Positions 23,695-33,811 are shown, counted from the stretch's first letter. The stretch is 64,000 nt of DNA from Rhodococcus wratislaviensis (GCF_900455735.1 NZ_UAUI01000011.1:62001-126000); one strand, 5' to 3'. Notes: generated by a model from the letters alone, not told the origin. Numbers and translations are program-made.

Positions 23695-24555
23695 GTGACC
23701 ATGTCATTCGAAACCGATACGCCGATCGAACGGCGCATCCTCGCGCGCTCGCTGGAAACTCTCCGCAAGCACGCCGGTATGGACATGGTGTTCGGTGGGC
23801 CGGTGCATCACGGGGCAGCGGCGATGGAGATCACCGACCTGACCGGGGTCCGCACTCGCTCGGCGGTGAACCTGATCGTTCGCAACGGCGAGGGACTCGG
23901 CGGCAAGGCCCTGATGCTCGCGCGACCGGTGTCGGTGGCCGACTATTTCACGGCGCAAGGCATCACCCACGTCTACGACCACGCCGTGCGACCGGAGGCG
24001 ATCGAGACCCTGGCCGCGCTTCCGATCATCGTCGACCGTGTACCCCGGATCCTCGTCTACCTGGCGGCCCGAACCCACGTGCGCTTGGGCGACCGCTGGT
24101 TCGACAGCTTCACACCGCTGGTCCGTCGGCTGGAGCGCGACATCGCGGTCGAGGACGAGGTACGGCGGCGGCTGAGCTTGATGCGAAACAACACCGATTC
24201 CGACCGGATGGTGCTCAGCCGAGCCGACCTGCACGATATCGCCGAGGAACTGACGGACCTGGCCGGCCAGATCGAGGACGACACCCTGCGCGCACGGGTC
24301 GAGGCCGTCGGGAACCGGTTCGCACCCGTCCCGACGCCGGCCGGATCCCAGGATCCACCGACCTTGCTCCGGCCCCGCGAGATCGACGTGCTCGAACACG
24401 TGGCGCGTGGTCTGAGCAACCGCGAGGTCGCCGAGGCCCTCGGCTTGCTGCCCAACACGGTGAAGTCCTACCTCAAGAGCGCCATGCGCAAACTGCACGC
24501 GACCAACCGTGTGCAGGCGATCCTCGCAGCCCGCGAGCGCGGTTTCCTCCGCTGA
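23695..24555 (+). CDS. GAF-LuxR family transcriptional regulator (RamA-like layout)
   Basis: A regulator of about 286 residues. I choose the GTG at 23695 because TTGGAGG ends five bases before it; the ATG at 23701 is the alternative. The N-terminal two thirds look like a GAF-type sensor (TRSAVNLIVRNGEGLGGKAL, VADYFTAQGITHVYDH, LAALPIIVDRVPRILVYLA), and the C-terminal 65 residues are a LuxR HTH (LLRPREIDVLEHVARGLSNR, GLLPNTVKSYLKSAMRKLHA). This layout is that of corynebacterial RamA, an activator of acetate and related catabolism. It lies between two divergent catabolic operons and probably governs both, through the ACCCCCGAA motifs found in each promoter. Confidence 0.88.
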   Translation: MTMSFETDTPIERRILARSLETLRKHAGMDMVFGGPVHHGAAAMEITDLTGVRTRSAVNLIVRNGEGLGGKALMLARPVSVADYFTAQGITHVYDHAVRPEAIETLAALPIIVDRVPRILVYLAARTHVRLGDRWFDSFTPLVRRLERDIAVEDEVRRRLSLMRNNTDSDRMVLSRADLHDIAEELTDLAGQIEDDTLRARVEAVGNRFAPVPTPAGSQDPPTLLRPREIDVLEHVARGLSNREVAEALGLLPNTVKSYLKSAMRKLHATNRVQAILAARERGFLR

Positions 24556-24592
24556 CCCTGCCGCGATGCGGGCGTGGCGCAGCGTGGACCGT

Positions 24593-24608
24593 ACCCCCGA
24601 AAGTAGCT
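24593..24608. promoter_or_regulatory. AC5G motif upstream of the MHS transporter
   Basis: ACCCCCGAAAGTAGCT differs at only two of 16 positions from the motif at 23585-23600. It lies about 120 bp before the transporter start, in the gap after the LuxR gene. Confidence 0.45.
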
Positions 24609-24726
24609 GTCCCGGTATGCAACCCACTTAGGAGGGTGTTGCGCTGGGTGTAACGGCGCTCACACTGCTCGTCGTACTCAGTCCTCCGCCAGCGGGCGGA
24701 CGGGCCCACCGAGCAGGAGATCTCAG

Positions 24727-26088
24727 ATGTCCCGAACCGTCGATCCGGTGAAAAACCCACCGACCACCCCGATGCGTCGCGTCGCCATAGCAAGCTGCAC
24801 CGGCACCACCATCGAGTTCTACGACTTCTTCATCTACGGCACCGCGGCGGCACTGGTCTTCCCGAAGGTCTTCTTCCCCGCCCTCGGTACGGCCGCCGGC
24901 ACCGTCGCCTCCTTCGCCACGTTCGCCGTCGCGTTCGTCGCCCGCCCCCTCGGCGCCGCGATCTTCGGCCATTTCGGTGATCGGATCGGCCGCAAGAAGA
25001 CCCTGGTCAGCACACTGCTGCTCATGGGGATCAGCACCGTCCTCATCGGACTCCTGCCCGGCGCCGGCACGATCGGCGTGGCCGCACCACTTGCCCTGAT
25101 CGCGCTTCGGATCGCGCAGGGCCTCGCCGTCGGCGGTGAATGGGCCGGGGCAACCCTGCTGGCCACCGAATACGCCCCCACCGGCAAACGGGGCCTGTAC
25201 GCGGTGTTCCCGCAACTGGGGCCCTCACTGGCCTTCGCGTTGTCCAACGGCACCTTCCTTGCGGTCAACCTCTTCGTCGGCGAGACCTCGCAGGCGTTCC
25301 TCGACTACGGCTGGCGGATTCCCTTCATCGCCAGCGCCCTCCTCGTGCTGATCGGCCTCTATGTCCGGCTGAAGGTGGAGGAGACCCCGATGTTCGCCCG
25401 GCAGGCCACCCGGGCCCGCCGCGCCGGTGCGGGGCCGCTCCTCGGAGTCTTCAAGAGCCAGCCCCGCGAGTTGCTCGTCGCCGCCGGATCCTTGGCGATG
25501 ATGTTCGCGTTCTTCTACATCGGCACCGCGTACCTCACGTCGTACGGCACCGCCACCCTTGGTCTCAGCCGCACCACAGTGCTCTCCCTCGGCCTGATCG
25601 CCGCCGCCGTCTTCTGTGCCGCGATCATCCTGTCCGCCATCTACTCCGACCGAATCGGCCGCCGCAAGATGGTGCTCGCCTCCTGCCTCGTGGCGATCCC
25701 CGGCGGGCTGGTGCTCTTCCCCCTCCTCGACACCGGCTCCCCGCTCGCGTTCCTCGCCGGCCTGGCCCTCGCCCTGGTCATCATGGGCGTCTCCTACGGG
25801 CCTGCCGGGGCACTGCTGCCGGAGATGTTCCACACCGAATACCGCTACACCGGCGCGGGCATGGCCTACGCCATCGCCGGAGTCATCGGCGGCGGTACCG
25901 CACCCATGCTCGCCGCGGAACTGACCTCCCGATACGGCAGCACCGCGGTCGGGTGGATGCTCGCCGGCTTCGGCCTCCTCAGCTTCGCCTGCGCGCTCGC
26001 CCTGCCCGAAACTCGGCACCGCGACATGGAAGAGATCGGAACCGGGGACGTCAGCCGAGCGTCCCGTCCGGTTGCCGAAACCGCTTGA
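24727..26088 (+). CDS. MFS transporter, metabolite:H+ symporter (MHS) family
   Basis: A 453-residue carrier with about 12 membrane helices. MHS signatures are clear: SCTGTTIEFYDFFIYGTAAAL in the first helix, FGHFGDRIGRKKTLVST in the 2-3 loop, and IAQGLAVGGEWAGATLLATE in helix 4. It resembles the transporter at 5136 but is clearly a different paralog. GGAG lies about 10 bases before the ATG at 24727. The gene heads a plus-strand operon with an amidohydrolase 24 bp downstream and a nitronate monooxygenase after that; a RamA-like site precedes it. It probably imports an organic acid that the divergent acyl-CoA synthetase or the amidohydrolase then processes. Confidence 0.92.
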   Translation: MSRTVDPVKNPPTTPMRRVAIASCTGTTIEFYDFFIYGTAAALVFPKVFFPALGTAAGTVASFATFAVAFVARPLGAAIFGHFGDRIGRKKTLVSTLLLMGISTVLIGLLPGAGTIGVAAPLALIALRIAQGLAVGGEWAGATLLATEYAPTGKRGLYAVFPQLGPSLAFALSNGTFLAVNLFVGETSQAFLDYGWRIPFIASALLVLIGLYVRLKVEETPMFARQATRARRAGAGPLLGVFKSQPRELLVAAGSLAMMFAFFYIGTAYLTSYGTATLGLSRTTVLSLGLIAAAVFCAAIILSAIYSDRIGRRKMVLASCLVAIPGGLVLFPLLDTGSPLAFLAGLALALVIMGVSYGPAGALLPEMFHTEYRYTGAGMAYAIAGVIGGGTAPMLAAELTSRYGSTAVGWMLAGFGLLSFACALALPETRHRDMEEIGTGDVSRASRPVAETA

Positions 26089-26112
26089 GAAGAAGGCACT
26101 TCGAGAGTCAAT

Positions 26113-26937
26113 ATGATGACCGACACGATCGATTCCTGGATGCAACACCCGACCCGGCGATGGCTCGACATGCCGTTCCTGGACTCCCTGCGACGCTGGT
26201 CGAAGGGAACCATCCCCGATGCCGAACCGCCGGTGTCGTGGACGCTCGACCGCATGGACGAAGCCGGCGTCGACCTGGGCCTGCTCAGCGCCTGGCACGG
26301 CCCCACGGGACCGCTGATCAGCAACGACGAGGTCGGGGACATCGTCAAACGGCACCCGGACCGCTTCGTCATGGTCGCCTCGGTCAACCTCCACCAGCCG
26401 ATGGAAGCAGTCCGGGAACTGCGCCGGTCTGTCGAGGAATTCGGTGCCTGCGCACTGCGGATCCTGCCGTGGCTGTGGGACCTGCCGCCGGACGACCGCC
26501 GGTACTACCCGCTGTACGCGGCGTGCTGCGACCTCGACATCGCCTTCTGCACCCAGATCGGCCACACCGGCCCGCTGTGCCCCTCCGAACCCGGGCGTCC
26601 GATTCCGTATCTCGATCGCGTGGCACTCGAATTCCCCGAACTACGGATCATCGCCGGTCACATCGGCGTGCCGTGGACAGGTGAAGCGATTTCTCTGGCC
26701 ACGAAGTACCCGAACGTCTACATCGATACCTCCGCGTACAAGACGTCCCGTTATCCGGCGGAGATTGTCGATTACCTTCGCGGGCACGGCCGGCACAAGG
26801 TGCTGTTCGGTTCCAACCACCCCGCCTGGCCGGCACCCGACTGCCTCGCGGGGTTGGACAAACTCGAACTCGACGAGCCGACCCGCACAGCATTCCTGCG
26901 CGACAACGCAATCCGTGCGTTCAAACTCCCTTCCTGA
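26113..26937 (+). CDS. amidohydrolase family protein (amidohydrolase 2/ACMSD type)
   Basis: A 274-residue TIM-barrel metal enzyme. The metal-binding His of the middle strands are seen in FCTQIGHTGPLCPSEPG and LRIIAGHIGVPWTGEA, and the acidic/Ser-Asn loop in HKVLFGSNHPAWP near the end. Members of this group decarboxylate or hydrolyse aromatic or cyclic acids. The usual N-terminal H-x-H pair is absent: the protein starts MMTDTIDSWMQHPTRRWLDM, with a single His in the expected place. This could mean a modified metal site. It lies 24 bp after the transporter and 27 bp before the nitronate monooxygenase, so all three are one operon. Substrate unknown. Confidence 0.85.
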   Translation: MMTDTIDSWMQHPTRRWLDMPFLDSLRRWSKGTIPDAEPPVSWTLDRMDEAGVDLGLLSAWHGPTGPLISNDEVGDIVKRHPDRFVMVASVNLHQPMEAVRELRRSVEEFGACALRILPWLWDLPPDDRRYYPLYAACCDLDIAFCTQIGHTGPLCPSEPGRPIPYLDRVALEFPELRIIAGHIGVPWTGEAISLATKYPNVYIDTSAYKTSRYPAEIVDYLRGHGRHKVLFGSNHPAWPAPDCLAGLDKLELDEPTRTAFLRDNAIRAFKLPS

Positions 26938-27945
<1,008 letters not shown>

Positions 27946-27976
27946 CTCGGTGCCGCCGGCAGCAACCGCCGGTCGC

Positions 27977-28738
27977 CTACCTGGGACCCATGCGGATGGC
28001 TCCGTCGAGGCGGATGGTTTCGCCGTTGAGCATGGCGTTGTCGATGATGTGCGCGGCGAGGGCGGCGTATTCGGTGGCCTTGCCGAGCCGGGAGGGGTGC
28101 GGCACCTGCTGTCCGAGGGACTTCTGCGCCTCCTCGGGGAGCCCGGCCATCATGGGCGTTTCGAAGATTCCGGGTGCGATGGTGACGACGCGGATGAGGT
28201 GGCGGGCCAGTTCGCGGGCGATCGGCAGTGTCATCGCCGCGACGCCGCCCTTGGATGCCGCGTAGGCGGGCTGGCCGATCTGGCCGTCGAACGCGGCGAC
28301 GGAGGCGGTGTCGATGATGACGCCGCGTTCCCCGTCGACGGGTTCGGTCTGGGCGATCTTCTCCGCGGCGAGGCGCAGGACGTTGAAGGTGCCGACGAGG
28401 TTGATACGGACGACGCGTTCGAAGTCCGCGAGGGGAAGGGCGCCCGCCTTGCCGAGAACCTTGCCGGGCGTGGCGATTCCCGCGCAGTTGACCAGCACGC
28501 GGAGGTCGCCGAGCGACGCGGCGAAGTCGATCGCGGACGTGACGTCACCGGCGGAGGTGACGTCGGCGGCCGTGAAGTAGGCGCCCTTCCCGATCTCCTT
28601 GGCGGCCACTTCCCCGTCGGACGACGGGAGGTCGAGCAGCACGACCTGGGCGCCGCGCTCGTGCAGGGCACGGGCGGTGGCGTTCCCGAGCCCGGATGCT
28701 CCGCCGGTGACGACAGCGACGGCTCCATCGATCTTCAC
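27977..28738 (-). CDS. SDR family 3-hydroxyacyl-CoA dehydrogenase (type II)
   Basis: A 253-residue short-chain dehydrogenase with a GTG start and GAGGAG six bases upstream. NAD(P) loop [15 protein letters not shown], structural [11 protein letters not shown], and the catalytic Tyr and Lys in [15 protein letters not shown]. The whole length resembles type II 3-hydroxyacyl-CoA dehydrogenases (HSD17B10-like), with the family's Asp at the end of strand 2 (VVLLDLPSS) indicating NAD preference. It is the third gene of a minus-strand operon with an acyl-CoA dehydrogenase and a thiolase, and so provides the oxidation step of a beta-oxidation round. Only the hydratase is missing from this operon. Confidence 0.92.
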   Translation of the reverse strand: MKIDGAVAVVTGGASGLGNATARALHERGAQVVLLDLPSSDGEVAAKEIGKGAYFTAADVTSAGDVTSAIDFAASLGDLRVLVNCAGIATPGKVLGKAGALPLADFERVVRINLVGTFNVLRLAAEKIAQTEPVDGERGVIIDTASVAAFDGQIGQPAYAASKGGVAAMTLPIARELARHLIRVVTIAPGIFETPMMAGLPEEAQKSLGQQVPHPSRLGKATEYAALAAHIIDNAMLNGETIRLDGAIRMGPR

Positions 28739-28784
28739 AAAGTTCTCCTCGAATGTGGTTGCGGCAGTGATAGGAAAGGGGGAG

Positions 28785-29966
28785 TCAGGGGACGCGCAGG
28801 ATCAGGGCGTCGCCCTGTCCGCCGCCGCCGCAGAGGGCGACGGCGCCGGTGCCGCCGCCGCGGCGCTGCAGTTCGAGCGCGAGGTGCAGGGTGATGCGGG
28901 CGCCGGACATGCCGATCGGATGACCGAGGGCGATGGCACCGCCGTTGACGTTGACCCGGTCGGGGTCGACACCCAGTTCGCGGGTGGAGGCGATCCCGAC
29001 CGCGGCGAACGCCTCGTTGATCTCGATCAGATCCAGCTCCGAGGCCGAGATACCTTCTGCATCACAGGCTTTCGTGATGGCGCCGGACGGCTGGAGCTGC
29101 AGACCCGAATCCGGTCCGGCGACCATGCCGTGCTCGCCGATCTCGGCCAGCCAGGTCAGTCCCTCGGCCTCGGCGCGCTCCTTGCTCATCACCACGACGG
29201 CGCAGGCGCCGTCGTTGATCGTCGACGCGTTCCCCGCGGTGACGGTGCCGCCGTCCCGGAACGCGCCGCGCAACCGCGCCAGCGTTTCGGCGGTGGTGTC
29301 GGGGCGGATGCCCTCGTCGCGGCGCAGCCAGGTGCTCTCACCCTTGCGGGCGGGGATCTCGACCGGGACGACCTCGTCGTCGAAGATCCCGTTGTCCCAG
29401 GCCTTGGCGGCCAACTGGTGCGAGCGGGCAGCGAACGCGTCCTGGTCTTCGCGGGCGATGACGTCCCTGTCGTTGCCGGCCTCGGTGAGCAGCCCCATCG
29501 GCTGATCGGTGAATGCGTCGTGCAGACCGTCGAGGGCCATGTGGTCGACGAGGGTGACGTCGCCGTACTTGAAACCGCTGCGTGAACCGGGCAGCAGGTG
29601 CGGTGCCTGGCTCATCGACTCCATGCCGCCGGCGACGATCACGTCGAACGCGCCGGACCGGATGAACTGATCGGCGAGGATGATCGACTCGACCCCGGAC
29701 AGGCACACCTTGTTGATGTTCAGCGACGGGGTGCTCATCGGGATGCCGGCCTTCGCGGCGGCCTGACGGGCGGGCATCTGCCCGGCGCCGGCGGTGAGGA
29801 CCTGCCCCATGATGACGTACTGCACCCGGTCCGGGGCGACACCGGCCTTGCCGAGCGCCGCCTCGATGGCAATGGCGCCGAGGTCGGCGCCGGAGAAACC
29901 GGCGAGAGAACCCTGCAGACGGCCGATCGGGGTACGGGCGCCGGCGACGATCACGGAGGTGGGCAT
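28785..29966 (-). CDS. acetyl-CoA C-acyltransferase (thiolase)
   Basis: A 393-residue biosynthetic/degradative thiolase. The nucleophilic Cys is in [19 protein letters not shown] (about residue 89), preceded by the usual [17 protein letters not shown]; the His is in [17 protein letters not shown], and the second active Cys in [15 protein letters not shown] near the end. Length and order are typical. It cleaves a 3-ketoacyl-CoA to acetyl-CoA and a shortened acyl-CoA, or acetoacetyl-CoA to two acetyl-CoA. It lies 33 bp downstream of the acyl-CoA dehydrogenase gene and 46 bp before the SDR gene, in one operon under the TetR operator at 31.2 kb. Confidence 0.94.
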   Translation of the reverse strand: MPTSVIVAGARTPIGRLQGSLAGFSGADLGAIAIEAALGKAGVAPDRVQYVIMGQVLTAGAGQMPARQAAAKAGIPMSTPSLNINKVCLSGVESIILADQFIRSGAFDVIVAGGMESMSQAPHLLPGSRSGFKYGDVTLVDHMALDGLHDAFTDQPMGLLTEAGNDRDVIAREDQDAFAARSHQLAAKAWDNGIFDDEVVPVEIPARKGESTWLRRDEGIRPDTTAETLARLRGAFRDGGTVTAGNASTINDGACAVVVMSKERAEAEGLTWLAEIGEHGMVAGPDSGLQLQPSGAITKACDAEGISASELDLIEINEAFAAVGIASTRELGVDPDRVNVNGGAIALGHPIGMSGARITLHLALELQRRGGGTGAVALCGGGGQGDALILRVP

Positions 29967-29999
29967 GAGGCGAAGAGCCTTTCTCGGGTGGTGGGTGCG

Positions 30000-31142
30000 T
30001 CAGTTCGCGGCGAGGGTGCGGCTGATGACCAGGCGCTGAATCTGGTTGGTGCCCTCGAAGATCTGCGTGATCTTCGCTTCCCGCATGTACCGCTCGACGC
30101 GGAAGTCGCGGGTGTAGCCGTAGCCGCCGAGCACCTGGACGGCGTCGGTGGTGACCTTCATGGCGGCGTCGGTGGCAACGAGCTTGGCGACGGACGCGTT
30201 TCGCGAGTACGGCAGGCCGGCGTCGCGGCGGCGGGCCGCGTCGATGTAGGTGGCGCGCGCGGAGTCGACGGCGGCGGCCATGTCGGCGAGCAGGAAGCCG
30301 AGGCCCTGGTGGTCGATGATCTTCTTCCCGAACGCGGTCCGCTCCTGGGCGTAGGCGACGGCCTCGTCGAGGGCGGCCTGCGCGAGACCGACGGCGACCG
30401 CGGCGATGCCCAGCCGGCCGGAATCGAGTGCGCTGAACGCGATCTGCAGACCCTGACCCTCTGCGCCGATCCGTCGTTCCGCGGGCACGAAGGCGTCGTC
30501 GTAGTGCGCGGACGTCGTCGGCACGGCGTGCAGGCCCATCTTCTCCTCGGGCTTGCCGAACGTCAGTCCCTCGGTGCCCTTCGGGACCAGGAAGCAGGAG
30601 ATTCCCTTCGATCCCTCACCGGTGCGGGCGAAGAGGTTGTAGAAATCGGCGATGCCGCCGTGGGTGATCCATGCCTTTGCGCCGTTGACGACGTACCCGC
30701 CGTCGGTCGCGGTGGCCTTGCAGGTCAGTGCAGCGGCATCGGACCCGGCCTGCGGCTCGGACAGGCTGTAGGCGCCGACGGTGTTGCCGCCCAGCATCTC
30801 CGGGAGCCACTGCTGCTTCTGCTCGTCGGTGCCGAACGCCATCAGCGGGTGGCAGGCGAGGCTGTGGACGCTGACCGCCACCGCGACGGAGGCCCAGCGG
30901 GCGGCGATCTCCTCGAGCACCTGCAGGTACACCTCGTAGGGCTGTGCGCCGCCGCCCCACTCCTCCGGGTACGGCAGGCTCAGCAGTCCGGCCTCGCCGA
31001 GGGTGGCGAACACCCCTTCGGGGTAGGTCTCCGCCTTCTCGTGCTCGTCGACGATCGGCGTCAGGACCTTGTCGGCGACGTCCCGCGTGAGCTGGATCAG
31101 GTCACGGGCTTCGTCAGTAGGCAGCAAGCGATCGACGGCCAC
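30000..31142 (-). CDS. acyl-CoA dehydrogenase
   Basis: A 380-residue acyl-CoA dehydrogenase with a GTG start and GAGGAG six bases upstream. Middle-domain motifs YSLSEPQAGSDAAALTCKAT and VNGAKAWITHGGIADFYNLF are normal; the C-terminal domain has VQVLGGYGYTRDFRVERYMR and IFEGTNQIQRLVIS, with the catalytic base expected in this last region (E of FEGTN). It resembles short/branched-chain or glutaryl-like members rather than the one at 13827. As first gene of the acyl-CoA dehydrogenase, thiolase, SDR operon it carries out the first oxidation. A large palindromic site between it and the divergent TetR gene should control it. Confidence 0.94.
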   Translation of the reverse strand: MAVDRLLPTDEARDLIQLTRDVADKVLTPIVDEHEKAETYPEGVFATLGEAGLLSLPYPEEWGGGAQPYEVYLQVLEEIAARWASVAVAVSVHSLACHPLMAFGTDEQKQQWLPEMLGGNTVGAYSLSEPQAGSDAAALTCKATATDGGYVVNGAKAWITHGGIADFYNLFARTGEGSKGISCFLVPKGTEGLTFGKPEEKMGLHAVPTTSAHYDDAFVPAERRIGAEGQGLQIAFSALDSGRLGIAAVAVGLAQAALDEAVAYAQERTAFGKKIIDHQGLGFLLADMAAAVDSARATYIDAARRRDAGLPYSRNASVAKLVATDAAMKVTTDAVQVLGGYGYTRDFRVERYMREAKITQIFEGTNQIQRLVISRTLAAN

Positions 31143-31170
31143 GGTTTCTCCTCGAGAAGGCTACGGAAAA

Positions 31171-31198
31171 CAGTACTGGATTACGCCCCAGGGTACTG
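31171..31198. promoter_or_regulatory. second TetR half-sites upstream of the acyl-CoA dehydrogenase operon
   Basis: CAGTACTG (31171-31178, itself a palindrome) and GGTACTG (31192-31198) repeat the core of the main inverted repeat at 31204-31239. They lie on the side of the acyl-CoA dehydrogenase start, so this may be a second operator, or the arms of one extended site. Confidence 0.5.
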
Positions 31199-31203
31199 AT
31201 TGC

Positions 31204-31239
31204 GAAATAGTACTGCAAGGCATCGCCCAGTACTATTTC
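31204..31239. promoter_or_regulatory. TetR operator: perfect 12-bp inverted repeat
   Basis: GAAATAGTACTG (31204-31215) and CAGTACTATTTC (31228-31239) are perfect arms separated by 12 bp. The right arm ends five bases before the TetR start codon, which points to autorepression, and the site also lies in the promoter of the divergent fatty-acid-type operon. Confidence 0.7.
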
Positions 31240-31243
31240 TGTC

Positions 31244-31828
31244 ATGGAGCAGCCCACCCGAACCGGTTTCGCCACCCGACGGCGCACCCAGCTCTTCGAC
31301 GCCCTCGTCGACCTCATCCTGGTCGAGGGGTTCGCCCACCTGACGCTCGACGAGATCGCGAACCGGCTGCGCTGTTCGAAGTCGACGCTGTACACCCTCG
31401 CCGGCAGCAAAGAACAGCTGGTCCGGGCCGCCACGGTGCACTTCTTCCGCCGCGCGACCGAGGACGTCGAGTCTCACATCGAGCCGATCACCGGGGCCCG
31501 TGCGCGGATCACCGCCTATCTGTCGGCCGTGGGCAACGCCCTCTCCGCCGCATCCGACCAGTTCATGGCCGACCTCGACGCCTTCCCGCCGGCCCGGGAG
31601 GTGTACGAACGGAACACCCAGTTCGCCGCCGCGCGGGTCCAGGAGCTGATCACCGAAGGTGTCGCCGGCGGGGACTTCCGCGACGTGCACGCCGCGTTCG
31701 CCGCCGATCTCGCCGCCACCATGATGGTCCGCATCCAGCAGCGCGGGGTCCGCGACAGCACCGGACTCGACGACGCGCACGCCTACGCGGAACTCGCGGC
31801 CATCCTCACCGGCGGCATCAGCGCCTGA
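31244..31828 (+). CDS. TetR family transcriptional regulator
   Basis: A 194-residue TetR repressor. HTH at residues about 12-58 (RTQLFDALVDLILVEGFAHL, TLDEIANRLRCSKSTLYTLA, GSKEQLVRAATVHFF), followed by an all-helical ligand-binding domain. There is almost no leader between the operator arm and the start codon, so the mRNA may be nearly leaderless. It is divergent from the acyl-CoA dehydrogenase, thiolase, SDR operon and, by analogy with FadR/KstR-type TetR proteins, would be released by an acyl-CoA made in that pathway. The stop lies six bases from the convergent PucR-type gene. Confidence 0.92.
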   Translation: MEQPTRTGFATRRRTQLFDALVDLILVEGFAHLTLDEIANRLRCSKSTLYTLAGSKEQLVRAATVHFFRRATEDVESHIEPITGARARITAYLSAVGNALSAASDQFMADLDAFPPAREVYERNTQFAAARVQELITEGVAGGDFRDVHAAFAADLAATMMVRIQQRGVRDSTGLDDAHAYAELAAILTGGISA

Positions 31829-31834
31829 ACCGGG

Positions 31835-33694
31835 TCACCGAGTGCGAGTGCCGAGGAGTTCCGCGGTTCTGCGCAACCGCATCAGCACCTGCAGATCGAG
31901 AGCCTTGTCGGGGTTACGCCAGTCCGGGCCGAGGAGGCGATCGATCGCGTCGAGACGCTGGTAGAGGGTGTTGACGTGCACGCCGAGACTCGACGCGGTC
32001 GCCGCATGGTGGCGGCCGTGAGCCAGATACTCCGACAGTGTTTCCAGCAGTGGCACTCCGCGTTTGGCCTGCTCCGTCATCAGCGGCCCCAGTTGGGCCT
32101 CGGTGAGTTCGTCGAGGTGCTCGCGGGCCAGGTGGCTCAGCAGGATCCGGTAGATGCCCAGACCGCGCGCGGACGAGACCTCGCCCGCGCGACCCAATGT
32201 GTCGAGCACGTCGACGGTCTGCTGGGCTTCGACGTACGCGTCGGCGAGCGCCTTCGCACCGCGTGCGGGCTCCGCGATGCCGATCGTCGCGTCGAGCCGT
32301 CCGGCGGTGAACACCCCCCGGACCGAGGCGGAATCCTTGGCGGGTACGACTGCCAGTGCCCGTGAACCATGTTCCGCTGCAACGGTTCCCGAAGGGAAGG
32401 GCAACGTCCCGAGGGCGGTGCGGACCGACGTGTTCTGGCCCGTGGTGATCGCCACGGCAATGCAGTACGTCGTGTCGGGGTTCAGCCCGGCCAACCGCAG
32501 TTGGCGGCGCTCGTCCTGTGCGGTGGCGGCGGGATGGGTCAGCAGGTCGACGAGAAACGCATCCCGTGCGCGCCGCGTCGCCTCCCCCGCGGCACGTTCC
32601 TCGGCGAGCGACAGTGCGATCGCGGGTGCCGCGCGTTCGAGCAGCAGGCGCGTGGTCGGCTGCCCGGCTCCCACGGACAGGAGTGCGCCGAGCATCTCGC
32701 CGGCCGCCGCGACGCGCTGCGCGATCACCTCGCCGCGTTCGACGTGGTCCTTCCCGCCCGCGCGTAGTTCACCGACCGCCGCGGACACGTCGTCGGCGTG
32801 CGGTATCAGGTCGACGGGTAACGCGGATTCGTCCTGCACGAAATAGGCCGGTTGCCGGGAGAGCTGAGCGACCTCCTGGACCAGCCGCTGCACCCCCGCG
32901 CCGAGCAGCACCACCTGAGTCAGGGTCCGATCCCATTGCAATATCTGTTCGAGCTCGATTGTGCGCTGCGACAATTCGGTGTTCGCCGATTCGAGCCGTG
33001 CGACGGTGTCTCGCTCACGTTCCAACGAGCGCACGTTTTCGATCGCGATCGCCGCATGGGCTGCCAGTGCCGACAACAGCGCGATCTCGGATTCGGTGAA
33101 GGCCCGTTCCTGACGCTTGCACGCGAACAGTGCGCCGATGACGCGATCGGCGACGCGCAGGGGCACCCCGAGCAGGCCGCGCATGTTCTCCGACCGCGCC
33201 GCACTGTCGGCTCCGGTGATGTGCCGGACCGCCGGTTCGCTCTGGTAGTCGGGCGTCCACTCCGGCGCGGACCTGCGGACGATCAGGCCCACGAGTCCTT
33301 CGTCCAGGGACAGTCGGATTCCGACGAGGTTCGGGGTCAAGGCCCCGCTGGTGACCTCGATGACGAATTCCTCGTCGTAGACCGATCCCATGTAGGCGAG
33401 ATCCACGCCGAGCAGTTGCCGCGCCTGATCGACCACTTCCTGCAGCAACACCCGGTCGTCGCGAACCGTCGTCAAACGGACGGCGATGTCGTTGAGCGCC
33501 GCCAACTCCCTACTGCGCTGTTGGCGCTGGTCGAGTTGCGCCCGGAGCCGGAGTGCGGCGTTGGCTTCGCGTTCGACCGCGGCCCGGTCGGACGCGCCGG
33601 ATTCCTCGATCAACGTGCGCCGGAGGGCATCGAGTTCGTCGATCGGTGCGTCGTCGAGCAGCAGTTCCATCCAGCCGCGATCGGCAGTACTCAC
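31835..33694 (-). CDS. GAF and PucR/CdaR-type HTH regulator
   Basis: A regulator of about 619 residues. I choose the GTG at 33694 because GGAGG lies five bases before it; the in-frame ATG at 33706 overlaps that site. A helical N-terminus with LRLRAQLDQRQQRSRELAALNDIAVRL leads to a GAF domain (about 60-220; VDLAYMGSVYDEEFVIEVTS, GLLGVPLRVADRVIGALFAC, AAHAAIAIENVRSLERE), then a long helical middle, a GGDEF-like CdaR segment, and a C-terminal PucR HTH (LLETLSEYLAHGRHHAATAS, LGVHVNTLYQRLDAIDRLLG). Such proteins activate catabolic genes in response to their substrate. It is divergent from the FAD-linked oxidase gene and is its likely activator. GATTT and AAATC (33720-33737) form a small inverted repeat between them. 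Confidence 0.88.
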   Translation of the reverse strand: MSTADRGWMELLLDDAPIDELDALRRTLIEESGASDRAAVEREANAALRLRAQLDQRQQRSRELAALNDIAVRLTTVRDDRVLLQEVVDQARQLLGVDLAYMGSVYDEEFVIEVTSGALTPNLVGIRLSLDEGLVGLIVRRSAPEWTPDYQSEPAVRHITGADSAARSENMRGLLGVPLRVADRVIGALFACKRQERAFTESEIALLSALAAHAAIAIENVRSLERERDTVARLESANTELSQRTIELEQILQWDRTLTQVVLLGAGVQRLVQEVAQLSRQPAYFVQDESALPVDLIPHADDVSAAVGELRAGGKDHVERGEVIAQRVAAAGEMLGALLSVGAGQPTTRLLLERAAPAIALSLAEERAAGEATRRARDAFLVDLLTHPAATAQDERRQLRLAGLNPDTTYCIAVAITTGQNTSVRTALGTLPFPSGTVAAEHGSRALAVVPAKDSASVRGVFTAGRLDATIGIAEPARGAKALADAYVEAQQTVDVLDTLGRAGEVSSARGLGIYRILLSHLAREHLDELTEAQLGPLMTEQAKRGVPLLETLSEYLAHGRHHAATASSLGVHVNTLYQRLDAIDRLLGPDWRNPDKALDLQVLMRLRRTAELLGTRTR

Positions 33695-33811
33695 TGGTGC
33701 CTCCATCCATGGGCAACTGGATTTGATAGATGAAATCTACATTGGCCGAGATCCAGATCACAGCTAGATTCGAGACATCACCTTCTCGCCCGCAAAGGAC
33801 CGGTTTTCGTC

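Noticed and set aside
25225..26565. 446-codon minus-strand frame across the MHS transporter and amidohydrolase
   Set aside because: Antisense shadow; composition is Glu/Gly/Asp/His-rich without motifs, while the plus-strand genes are clear.
29598..31199. 533-codon open frame on the plus strand, antisense to the thiolase and acyl-CoA dehydrogenase genes
   Set aside because: Its product has no recognisable motif and is rich in Gly, Asp and Val, as expected for the antisense of high-GC coding DNA; the minus-strand genes have full catalytic motifs.
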